Shown piece after piece: positions 34,296 through 56,991 of a stretch of 64,000 bases of DNA (position 1 is the stretch's first letter; each line of letters starts with the position of its first letter). The stretch lies in contig CM074805.1 of the NCBI GenBank assembly GCA_037447605.1, positions 300,458 to 364,457 on the forward strand. The letters run 5' to 3'. Under the pieces are notes generated by a model. It was given only the letters and a program-made list of their open reading frames with translations, made no database searches and had not been told where the DNA came from. The translations under genes were made by a program, and so were the position numbers. This stretch comes from Zygnema circumcarinatum. Its lineage: Eukaryota > Streptophyta > Zygnematophyceae > Zygnematales > Zygnemataceae.

Positions 34296-34454
34296 TAGGG
34301 GTTATCAGACTTAGCAAAAAGTTATGAAAAGCATTACAAGAAAGAAAGTTACGAAAGTAATCCGTTGCAGGCGGATCGCGATGTCACCGGGGTATCCATT
34401 TTTGGTTTTTGATCCGAACGGATTTACGGACTAAAAAAGTCTGACAACCCCTAA
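34295..34454. mobile_element. MITE-like element, tandem copy B
   Basis: The left end ATAGGGGTTATCAGACTT and the right end, read in reverse complement as ATTAGGGGTTGTCAGACTT, form an imperfect terminal inverted repeat of about 18 bp around a 160-bp non-coding body. No clear target-site duplication was seen. The terminal TAGGGG is compatible with the hAT class but the superfamily is not settled. Confidence 0.65.
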
Positions 34455-35215
34455 TATCAAATCCTTAGTACTAGGGAAATCAAAGATCAAGCATTCGCAA
34501 CAGAACTGAGTCTATTTCATCAAACTGATGTGCTTAGATCGAAACTTCTGCTAAACAAATATCTTCGTACCTCATCGAGCATGTAATTTAGTCAAGGCAT
34601 AAAATGCATGAATCAATCACAGCTAACCTGCTCAGACTCAGAGACAGTGAACACATGGCGACACCCAATTACGCGCAGGCAAAGCCCCAAAAGCTTTCCA
34701 CTCCTGCCATAAGCCATCTCGTCGCTTTCTTCACAGAGTCAAATTTGAACACAGAGGTGGGAGATCAAGGTGATCAAAAAAGTGCTCCTGCATGGCTTGA
34801 GCCGACCGACCAACCGAACGAACGATGCAAAATAGGGTTAATTAAATCCTTGAAGAGCTTGTAATCATACTGTGCTAGCAAAAGGCGCCACTAACTGCAA
34901 ATCTCCTATATTTCCAACGGAACGCCGCATGTAGCAGCGACGTGTGACCTGTTCAACTGAATCAAGTAAAATCTAATCGATGTTGCCTTTGAAGCTTTGA
35001 CTTCTGTGGGTTCTTCAGGGCCCTATGTATGATAACGTCGAGGTCATGGAAAGACCCACCACTTCAGTGGATGCTGCTTATTGTCTGGTGGAAAATCGAA
35101 TGTCAAGTCACTCATATTATTGGTCCTACATTCTTTGATCGATGAAGAATTACGTCATGAATAAACTCCGACTAGAAACGGAAACCGAACACATTGGAAT
35201 AGCCACAAGTTGCTT
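34455..35215. other. Intergenic, no gene seen
   Basis: AT-rich to neutral DNA with no supported exon on either strand. Confidence 0.55.
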
Positions 35216-35560
35216 CCACCTGTCTCTGCCTCCTTCCCTCACTCCCTCCCTCTTTCTAGATCCCTTCATTTGCATCCTTCCCTCCCCCTCCCACCCATCA
35301 TTCCCCCTGCAACCTCCCTGCCTCTCCTGTGCATCATTTTCTCACCACTCCCTCCCTCCATCTTCCCTCTTCCTACAACCCTCCATCCCTTCCTCCTTAC
35401 CTTTCTCTCCCATCCATCGTTTCTCCACTCCCTCCCTCCATCTTCCTCCTTGCATCCCTCCATCCCTTCCTCCTTACCTTTCTCTCCCATCCATCGTCCC
35501 TTCACTCCCTCCCTCCCTCCCTCCCTCCCTTCCCCCCCCAAACCCCAATCATCTACATAT
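35216..35560. repeat. CCTCCCT/CATC-rich tract downstream of AUG5
   Basis: A pyrimidine-rich repeat with two tandem copies of a roughly 80-bp CTCCATC...CCATCCATCGT unit (about 35350-35430 and 35430-35510). It lies 3' of AUG5 and is pyrimidine-rich on the plus strand, opposite to the AUG5 sense strand. Confidence 0.7.
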
Positions 35561-35660
35561 CCTCCCTCTGCTCTCCCGTTCTCATGCCGAAGCCAAGGCA
35601 TTCCCTGCTATTAAGCTTTTCTAACTTATTTCTGCCCTTGAGTTCAAGAAGTGTGCGTTT

Positions 35661-38600
35661 CTATTCAAGATGAGGACTGACCTCGCGAGCTCTGACCTCG
35701 CGGTCTTTTGGAGGCAGGCGTGACCCCAAGTCCCGCACTGTGCTGAACCACTCGCTCACATTCTTCTCCTGCCCTTTATCGTCCTTCACAGAGATCCAGG
35801 TGACCTTATAGCCCCCCGGCTGATCCCAATATTCCACCAACTGCAACAGAGGCATAGATGGCAGCATTCAAACCTTAGCCTGTGAGCTTTATGATTTCCA
35901 TGTTGGAGAATATGAGTTGGGCGAAATGAAGCGACTGGTTGAGTAGGGAAGCCCACCTGCTGCTCAACCGTTTCCGCTTCCTTCAAAGCATTGGACGCCA
36001 TCTCAACTCCCTTCGTCAGCTTCGGCTCCCACTCTTCCCGAACTTCCTTCTCGAACTCCCTCACTCCCTCACTGCACGTCTCCACTCTCCTGCGTTCCCC
36101 GAAGACAGAATCATTTTTCGAAAGTCAAGTGGATACGTCCTTGAATCCACACATCAAGTTGGTTCAAAAAATTTGCACTCCGCACGTTATGCAGGAACTT
36201 TCCTGCATTCAGATTTTCGGGTTTTAGGAGTTTGTTCTTTGAATTGTTAAGATTTACCTCTCCAGCTCCACCAGTGAGGCAGTGCTCTGAGAAGCAATAG
36301 TGCTCCATCTCTCCTTCATTGACTGCAGCTGCTCTTCCTCGTCAAACTCTCGCACGAGGCTTGGAATAATGGTTGCAGCAGACGCTGTGGGAGGATGGAA
36401 GAATTGGAGGGCTTTTAACAACTTCGCCAGATTAGCTGGGCCCTTGCGGCTACCTGGATATAGGACATGGCGCACGTGAAGAGCACACAGCAGCTTTAGA
36501 ATGTCTTTAGTGGTAATGCCACATCCCCTCCCCTTTAGTGGTAATGCTTTTTCTTTCAAGTTTTAGGGTTTCCTATTTTCGTCAAGGAAAAGTTAGGGTG
36601 CTTAGGTTGCTAAGATAATGACGCTCATAGATAATTTGAGGGGGCGGGCTGACCAATCATCATATCGCGTGAAGCAGCTTGCAGCTGGGCCACCGCTCTA
36701 AGTGTCCCGTTCTCTGGTGTATGTTCAGCCTGCACATATATAGAGAGTGAGCCCTAGAGGTAAATCGCCCGTTCAGTGCCCAGCAAACGGCATTATACAA
36801 AGTATAACCTAGGGGTTCGAAGCCAAGTTGTGGGTTTTATGGTAGATAAAAAGCAGCCTTATTTTATAGAAGTCCTTTATCGCAATATTGCTATGGTTCC
36901 ACTCACTCTCAACATATGCAAATGCATCTCAAATGGTTTGAAAACAAATCTGATTTTACCTAGCACGTGGGTGCAAGTGTGCAGACACATGTCTCAGCTC
37001 CCCCTCACCTGTGGAGTAACAACCAGGAGAGGCAACAAGCTCCGTGGTAGCGCTTGGAAAGCTTCCAATTCATGCTTAATAAATCCGCGTAGTTTTTTCA
37101 CTTTTTCTCGGAATGAAGCTCCGGCAGGCACCACTCTGTTGATGCAGTATTGCTGAGCTGCCCATTGTTGAGGCTCCCACATTGAGGCTGCTTCCTACAC
37201 GATAGCACTCCAGAACCGGAAATCAGTGAGGGGAAATCAAGAGTGCTGCTCATTAAGGGAGAGAAGACGAGAAGGGCAATGGGGAGGAGAGGGAGGGAGC
37301 GGAAAAAAGAGGGAAGAAAGCAAACATGAGCCAAAAGACTTTGGAAAGTAGAGATAGGTCAGGAAAAAGAGGAGTGGAGAACACACGTTAAAGCTGCCCA
37401 AAACCAATTCGATTTTCCACCTGCGTGTAAGATGTAAATGGTTTTAATCGAGACCTTCGCATTCCATCAAATTTTAACTTAGACTAAAGAAATGAGGAGT
37501 CCCGAGAAACACCTGTATGCTCGTTTGTAAGATGCCTGCGATGTGTTGCATCTTGGCCTTCTTCTCATCAAACTGCTGAACAATGCGCCACTTTTCCTCC
37601 AGCTTTTCCTTCACCTCTTGTCGCTTTTTGCACTGCCTGCAGAAGTCAATACAAGGAGCCAGTCGACACATTTCAATGTTACAACATCCTCCTTGATTCG
37701 ACTTGACAGTCAAGAACATTGTGTTGCACGCTCTAGAACAAAGTAAAACACAAGCGTGGGCTTGACACAAATACAAACACTAGAAGGTTCACGTACGTCG
37801 AGTTTATTCACAAATAATACATCACAGACACCTTCTACTGATCCTTTCTTACTGCAACATAAGAAGGCACAGCACGTTTCGAGATGTTAGCAGTTTTGGG
37901 ATGGTTGCGTTCTTGGTGTTCGCGATGATCATGGTTTTGGTTTGTTTTGGGTTTATGTGGTTTAGAAGATTGAATAAACCTTTTCAACCACTCAGCCTCT
38001 TTGGCCATTGCCGATTTGGCAGCTCTGTGCCCGGCTACCTCACGTTGTAAAGCCCACACGGCAAGCTGCAAATTTGCCCTTCCCTCCCACCATAGTGAAT
38101 AACTCCACTAGAATATTACCTTCTGTGGACCTTGAGAGAGGAACACAATCAGCAAGTTGCTGGAGAATCCAAGTGGTTAAGGAAAGTCTTTCAGACATTT
38201 TGAAGGAGACACAATTGACAAAACAAAACTTTAAGAGTGTACGAAATCTATGACATCTCGCATATTGAGACTAGAGAAAGGTTGTGCTGAACAATATGTG
38301 CACCCTTAGCTTCCATCACGCCTATACATCCATCTGCCCAGAATAGCACAGAAGAACGGCAAGCACAGCTGAGCCCTCACCTTCAAATCTCGTAGCGACA
38401 TGTTGGCATTTCCTAGGCCTTCTTCATCTCTTGTAGGTCCTACCACAGTTAGATCATCACCCGCTCTTCCTGCCAAAGATTGAACAACCTGCTCGCGCTC
38501 AATCTGAGCTGCTTTGGCATCGGAAAGAGCAGCTCGAGTTTCATGGAACTGTTTCACATGGGCCATCTGCAGGCATTAGACATATGGACAGAAACAGAGT

Positions 38601-41600
38601 GAGAAATAAAGGGAAAGAAAGGTGGAGAGTGAGATAGATGCGTGGTTTCAGTAGTCATGAGGTAGCAGGGCTTTCAACCACTCTGAATTGACAAGTTAAA
38701 AGAGAATGAGATTTTGAAAAATTTACGGTCTTCAGAAACTTCATGGATTTCGGTTCAAAATAGGTCTCGTAACTTCCCCTTCCACTTACAGCAAAGCCCC
38801 CTTTATTTTGGAACTTCCTTCCCCTAATACCATTAACTGCCAAACCCATTCCTTAAAGGTGCACCAGTTTCTTATTTGTTTTTCCACTTCCGTCTCCTTC
38901 TCTCTACAGAAAAAATCTAATTTCTGTAGGAAGGCTTCAGCAGGTGATGATCAATTCGAAAGCCTGGCTTTTCGTGTAACTCTTTTTTGAAAAAGACGCT
39001 ACGAAAGAACTTCACACTGGCAAGCCACCATTCATTAGCAGCGATGAAGCTTCAAGTCTAATAACGCACCCTTCGTTCTTGAATGAGCTGAACGATAGCC
39101 TTGCCTGCATCATCAACACGCATTCTACTAAACACTCCAGTGCCTTGCCTCTGCCTTTCCGCACTATGCAGCTGAGCGCTCTTCTCCAGCTCATATTCTT
39201 CTCTGCATCACACAAGTACAAAAGAGATCTAGTCTGAGTTATTACACAAGAGGTCAAAGGAGTTTCGAGCAAATGGGGCGACCCTTTTCGCAAAATGTTC
39301 AGGGTGCACACCTGCAAACTGGCCAGGCAGCATGGAAACATCCGAGACTATAATTGATGGGCCTTACAGTGGATCCTGCAAACTTGGCAAGACATTCAAA
39401 ATATGAATCTGAAGCTTTTCAACATTCAAGCATTTTCCTTTGTAAGGATCTTGCCGAAGGAGGCACATTACACATTGTGCCACGCCTCACCTTAGCCGCT
39501 GTACTTCTTTTGCGGGATTCATATTCTCCCTTTCGGCACGCACTTTCTTCGCTAGACCTTCGCAGCTTTTTGCAAGAGCTTTAATAAAATCTCCAGGTTG
39601 TTGAAGAATCAGTTCCAAATCATCTCGGCTAGTTTCCCCTTTCCCGAGAAAATGCGTTCTGATGTCAACAATTTCCTTTTCCTGCCCACTCACTCTTATC
39701 ACTCTCTGTGGAGTCTCCTCCCCTCCCATCGCTTGTCCGTATGCGAAATTCCGCCGTTCACCTGCAAATCCTGTTGAGCTCCTTGCCGTGCCCGATTGTA
39801 ACTCTCTGCTGACTCCATTCGCGTCTCTAGGGTTCTCATTACTAGAATCTCTGTTGCTGTTGGTATTAGGTGAAGCAAAAGTATGCAGGCCAAAAGATGC
39901 TCGGTCGATGTTCTCAATTGCTCCTTTTATTTCAGTCTGAAGCTTTTCGGCAACAGCTGTGCACGATGAAATTACTCTCCTTTCTATTTCAGTCATAGCT
40001 TTTGATTCTGAGTCACTGCGGGAAGGATTGAAGACGCCAGGGCTCATCTGGATAAAAAAAAAAAAAAAAGCCAGTGCTGGATAAGGAAAGTGCTTATGTG
40101 AGGGAGGAGAAGAAATAAGGTACTCATAACTGAATACTAGAACAAAACTACGAGCATCATTCGTTTTTCAGCCAAAACACCTCCCTGCACCTGCATGAGA
40201 GAGCACGTAACGTGTTACCTGCACAGGTTTCTCACTCCCCGGAATTCCAGCCACCACAAATTCACCCTGAGATCCTCCGAGAGACCGTTTAACTCCTCGC
40301 TGCGCATGCAGATTCAAGCTTTCATAGTATTTTTCAACGACTGTAACAAGCTCTCTGCATCGCTTCTCATACGTGTCAAGGGGCGGAACCTGTGCCCTGA
40401 AGAGAAGTAAAGAAAGCTTTCTCGGATGTTTCAGCGTGCAGTGGCAAAACAAATGATTGAAATGCACATTTCACATTGCGTTGGACTCAGGCATCTGCTG
40501 ACGACATGGAAACATCTGCAAATGCATAAAATGATGTTGAAAAGCTGTAGATGGCCATAAAACAAGAACCTGGAAAGCCTTCAAGAAAAACTTTCGTTCA
40601 ATGTCAACCTTCTCAATCGTATAGTAGTCAATACCATCCTTCTCAGCTCTCGAGATTCGGAACATCAAAGATTTCAACCTGCTTGCTCCAGCGATTGAAG
40701 TCTGGAGCGCTTTCTGTCTTTCCGTCTCGCAGGGAGTTGTAAGTCGTCCTACACTGAACATTCATAATGATAAACAAAAGGGAGCCTCACCTAATTTCAG
40801 CTGCATCTTCTGCGAAAGCGAACTGCTTGGCAGCTTGCTCTGAGAGATCTCGTTTCTTTTCACATATTGACTCCTCCAACCGCCGAAACTCCTGCTGCAA
40901 ATTCTCCACTTCCGCGACCCTTTGATCCCTTATGTCACTATAAACTGAAAGGAGTTTTTTCTTCCCCTTCACTCCCTTCAAATTTTTATTCAAGTCAAAT
41001 CCATTGTGTCCATTGAGAAACCGATCTGCTCCTTCCGTCTGCTCCGCAACCAAATCCGCTATTTCCCGTTCATCCAAAACCTCCAAATGGCTTGCAGATT
41101 CTAAGAATTTTCCTTTCAAATGGACAGCCAAATTCTTCTTTACTTCAAGAACTGTCTTCTTGCTTCTAACGTGCGTCAGGAAAAACTGCCATACAGGAAT
41201 AAGGTCTCCCCGGACCAAGTATCTGCAAATAGAAATAGCATATTGAAGGAGAGCGAGGGAGGTCCAGAAGGGAGGGAGGAGGAGAGAGACGGAAGCACGC
41301 CAATTTCAACCGCCTCGAAAACGCTCTTTTTTCCAGAAAAACGATTTTTAAAGGAAGAAAAAGTCCGAACAGAACTTTTGAACAACACTTTTTGGATTCT
41401 ATACCTTACGTATTAAAAAGATTCAACCTTTTTTAAAGAGGCTGCACTAAATTGCAGCTACTGTACAGAATGTTTGCGCATGCACCTTTTCAAATGCGGT
41501 TTTTTGGAAGGAAAAGTCAAACCGATTCATCAGAGGACAGACTTGTTAGACCAGCTCAGATATTTAATACATTTTTAATGAATGATCAATATTCTCATTC

Positions 41601-41914
41601 AGGTCGAAAGTAACGTCTTAGTTTTCCCAGACTGAAGTCTGAGCTTGACCAGCTGTCAAACAATATGGACCAATCCTTAATCAAAATTAGAACTTTCACC
41701 TTCAAGAAAAAAGGTAGACGCGTTTAAATAGCCGCTACTTATTGTTGTGTCTGTCTTAGGTTTCCCCTTACCGAATGCTTGAAGGCATGCGATTATGAGC
41801 ATGAGTCTGAGCGTTCTTCGCCTGGCCTTCCTGCGCTGGATTGTATTCCATTTCGTGGTAAAGCCATTGAACAATGGCTTCCAGAGGAATCTGTTCCCCC
41901 CCTCCCCTTTGCAT
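35661..41914 (-). CDS. AUG5: Augmin complex subunit 5 (AUG5/HAUS5)
   Basis: Augmin recruits gamma-tubulin to existing microtubules for branching nucleation in spindle and phragmoplast. Fifteen exons: 41772-41914, 40791-41222, 40570-40753, 40475-40515, 40219-40396, 39491-40047, 39070-39202, 38381-38566, 37980-38065, 37513-37636, 37009-37152, 36654-36729, 36258-36453, 35957-36089, 35661-35840. All phases close, with no internal stop, giving 930 residues, somewhat longer than the roughly 800 usual for plant AUG5. Diagnostic segments: EAIVQWLYHEMEYNP at the N-terminus, VRGDLIPVWQFFLTHVRSKK just after, long coiled coil in between, EEWEPKLTKGVEMASNAL, and near the C-terminus LVEYWDQPGGYKVTWISV (plant AUG5 has a matching W-W-x-Q-P region). 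A low-complexity insert (about residues 330-390) accounts for some extra length. It is head-to-head with Cys-rich copy 2. Confidence 0.92.
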
Positions 41915-42159
41915 CTTGCTGATTGAATGCCCTCAAGCTTGCCAAAATCTCTCGAAGCCTTTCAAAAAAATGGCCCTTAGCATTCGAATCAAACATAAAC
42001 GAGCTTTTACTCTTCAACATTCGCTGAAAATTTGCAAGATTCCCTGTCCGGAATCTGAAGGCCTTCCAGGTTTTTTCAAGCCATGGCAGCTATGGCGACC
42101 CTGCAGCTCCTGCTCCCTGGCCTGCGCTTCAACAGAGGCGTACGGACATATGTACGGCT

Positions 42160-42330
42160 CTGCTGTAGCCGCGATGTATCCTCAAGTATCGTATCGCGAT
42201 ACTTTCTGTCATGGCGTCTGGCAAGAGTCTCCACATATTCGTATCGTGTCGTATCGCGATGGTTTTCCGTTGGGTTTGGAAAGAAGCGATATATCGTATA
42301 GTATCGAGATATAATATCTCTTGCCGCTTG
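42160..42330. repeat. GTATCG-rich dispersed-repeat-like block
   Basis: Repeated GTATCGTATCGCGATAC-like palindromic motifs (near 42185, 42240 and 42285) in the spacer between AUG5 and Cys-rich copy 2. It may be a diverged MITE; no ends or duplication were resolved. Confidence 0.45.
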
Positions 42331-43261
42331 CACATATCTCAATATCCAGCACATGGTGAGCCGCATATAACTGTTCACAACCACTCCCGTTAGAAATTAA
42401 ATAGTACGCGATTCTGAACATAGATCGTAGATCCTACCAGCGAAAATCCACTCACAGTTGAACGCTTTCACGGTTCCGTGTTATCATGGTAATAATAGTT
42501 CCAGCTACAGTTCCATCCCAAGTTCCAGCTTGTCGTCTCTGACAAAGCGCTGCTCCAGTTAACGCAGCTGCATGGCCGCCACGTGGCACATAGTCGTCGT
42601 GTGGTCCAACCCAAGGCCTTTTCCTCGTGTCACGTCATTCCGCCACGTCAAATATCTGCTCTCTATTGCCACAGCGAGCCACGTGTCGCCGGTTACTTGC
42701 TCGGCCCTTGACCGGGAGCTTCCCGCGGTCACGGTCAGCACGACCCGAAACACGACAGCGAAAAAAAAAAAAAAAAATCCCCCAAGCGCATTAGCCGCCG
42801 GTGCTCGAAACTTTTTATTGCTACCCTGAGAAACAAGGAAATTTTGAGGACTGTTCCCGAGCTTGGTTCCGTAGACTGAAGGCGATGCAGTTGAAAGTGA
42901 GACCAAAACTGTAATATGTATTGCCTGTCAAAAACATTTTTTCCCTGCCTGACTGACATCCTCCAATCGGAGCTCGCCGCGAGTCAGGCGTCGCCCGGTC
43001 TCGTCGCGCCACGTGTCACCCATCACCGTTCACCCCGAGACGAGTCAACGTCGCCATGCAGGTCCAAATCACCCTCTTGTCTACAATCAGTATCTACCAA
43101 GTCAGAAATCAGGTTATAACCGAAGCAACTATGTATCAACTCTTTCTTAGGCAGTAACCTTCCCTTTCGGCACCTACAGAAATATTTCCTTCCCTGCCCA
43201 CCAGTCGCAGTGTAGCACGTGCGCTGTCTACTATATTTTGTTCTATCGTGTCGTTTGCGGG

Positions 43262-43412
43262 ACACTGCCCGGCCCTCTCTCCCTCCCTCTCGCCCCCACC
43301 TCTTCCCCCCCCCTCTCCCTGTCTCTCTCCCCCACATCTCTCCCCCTCTCTGCCTTTCTCTCTCGCCCCCTCCTCTTCCCCCCTCTCTCTCTTGCCCCCC
43401 ATCTCTCTCTCA
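43262..43412 (+). repeat. CT/CCCT-rich 5' leader of Cys-rich copy 2
   Basis: A pyrimidine-rich stretch running up to the start codon at 43413. Copy 1 has a matching CT leader (31370-31402, sense orientation). Confidence 0.8.
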
Positions 43413-44171
43413 ATGGCTTTCCCCCCAGCTACAATGACAACCACTCCCTTCTTCCTCCTCTCTCTCTTCTCCCTCCTCTTCTCCACCGCCTCCCCCGTCT
43501 CCGCCTCCCGCCACCTCCTCGCCACCATCCCCACCCTCCCCGAGGGCGCCCCGTGTCGACTCGCCGCGAACTACAGCTGGACCCCTCCCTTCTGCGGCGG
43601 CGACCCCGTCGATTGCATCTTCAATTCCGCCGTTCCGTCCAACGGATATCTGTATGGAACCTGCCGCTCCTCGTCCCCCCTCTCCGGCTCCTATGCCCCC
43701 CGCTTCTCGTACTGCACCTCGGGGCCCTACCGCTTCGCCGCGGGGGTGAAGGGCATTACTCCGCTTGGTCCCGCCACGTGTGAACGGTGCACATGCAACA
43801 GTTACCCGCGACGGCGAGGACAGAGAAGAACCTCATGTGACTGCGAGCCCCTCCCGCCCTGCTACGTCAACGCTAACGGCACCACCGTGGGAAGGGGGTG
43901 CCCCTACCATATTCAGAGCAGCTGCCGCATAGTAAAGCCGGGGGGGGGTGTTATGATGAAAGGGGAGAGGACCCATTTGGGGCGATGTGAGGCGCCGCAG
44001 GTTTCCATGTGCGTGTCGGCGGGGCCCAACTGGGGTCCGTATTTCTATGCGGTGGGAGCGGTGGGGGTTCCTGAACCGGGGAGTGGGTGCAGGGTTTGCA
44101 GGTGTGGGAGTAGGGGAGGAAATGCCGTTATGAGGAAATGTAAGAGGGTGCCAGGGTGCAAGAAAAAGTAA
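43413..44171 (+). CDS. Secreted cysteine-rich protein, copy 2 (unknown family)
   Basis: Single exon, 252 residues, starting MAFPPATMTTTPFFLL in a CT-rich leader. Signal peptide as in copy 1 (SPVSA/SRHLL). All 20 cysteines of copy 1 are kept, as are CERCTC...CDCEPLPPC and CRVCRCG...KCKRVPGC. Nucleotide identity with copy 1 is high over long stretches, such as the VNANGTTVGRGCPY region. Differences include an insertion SSSPLSGSYA after GTCR and a changed basic C-terminus (CKKK versus CRVP). The two copies are inverted, 12 kb apart, with AUG5 and the small gene between. Family and function are unknown; a recent duplication is inferred. Confidence 0.87.
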   Translation: MAFPPATMTTTPFFLLSLFSLLFSTASPVSASRHLLATIPTLPEGAPCRLAANYSWTPPFCGGDPVDCIFNSAVPSNGYLYGTCRSSSPLSGSYAPRFSYCTSGPYRFAAGVKGITPLGPATCERCTCNSYPRRRGQRRTSCDCEPLPPCYVNANGTTVGRGCPYHIQSSCRIVKPGGGVMMKGERTHLGRCEAPQVSMCVSAGPNWGPYFYAVGAVGVPEPGSGCRVCRCGSRGGNAVMRKCKRVPGCKKK

Positions 44172-45254
44172 AAGCAGAGGGATATGGGGAGTATTTAGTA
44201 AAGTCACCTTTAGTGGCAACTTTTGCTGGTACGTTTTAAGGGTCTATATTTGGGCGGAATGACTATATTTGGCTAAAAATATTCGGTTTATATTTCGGCG
44301 GAAATGCGAAGGGAAGAACTGAATTTCGGTCCAACTTACGCGTTGGGAAAAAGTGAAGAAGAAAAATGAGAAAACAATGGAAACTGGACCTGAAGTCAAC
44401 GACAGTCAAAGCTGTATTTGTGGGGCGGCGGCATCTACAGTTATCAGTTACGGGAGGCGTGAGAAATCGAGGGAAGTGTGGAACAAGACCTATTACTGTT
44501 TCAGGAACTGGAGGGGATCTGACTGAACGAATAAAGGAAGATGGACGGCTTGACAATATTCTCCCTTTTTTTTGCTTTGGCAATCTATTGTTTTTCCTTT
44601 CATGAAACTATCTAGTTTACGCTACTAATACTCACTACTTTACAGTACCTCAGAGCTGACTTACTCGAAGTAACAAGATTCGTAGGACTTTAACTAGTAA
44701 CTGAAAGAAGAAGACTCTCTCTCCCTTCTTTATACTCTCTATCTCTCTCTTTCTCTCTCTCTCTCTCTCCCACTCTCGCTCGTTATTTTTTTTGTGAGCA
44801 TACGAAGATTTTACTTACTCTGTTCCGAGAAATTTGTCAAATAAAGGAAGAATTGTGTACATATGTTATCTCTATTGTGCGCTTTGTCTCCTTAGCTCAT
44901 ATAGGGACATTGATCAAAAGGTGATGTTTACAACGGAGGCGCGTCTTTCCATCCCCGCCACTTCCTGCCTCCTTCCCTCGTCCTCCCCTCCCTCTCTCCT
45001 CCCTCCCTCCCTGCCTCCTTTCTCATGCCGCCCTGTAATTATTTATACACGTCCGGAAATCTACAAGCTTCCGCTGTAAATTGCAATGGTTGCAGCTGAA
45101 AAAAAATCAATAGCTGCACTGTTTCCCTCAACGAATCTGAAAGAATGGCACTACAAACCGTCGGAGACAACGTCTCCAAAAAATGATTTATGAATTTACA
45201 AATCTCACCTTTTGATCATTGAATACTCGGATTGTTGTCAGAGCGATGCTCCCT
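44172..45254. other. Intergenic, no gene seen
   Basis: The spacer between Cys-rich copy 2 and the 3' end of the ABCC gene. A CT tract lies at 44718-44770 and a CTCC-rich patch at 44970-45020. No exon is supported. Confidence 0.6.
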
Positions 45255-56991
<11,737 letters not shown>

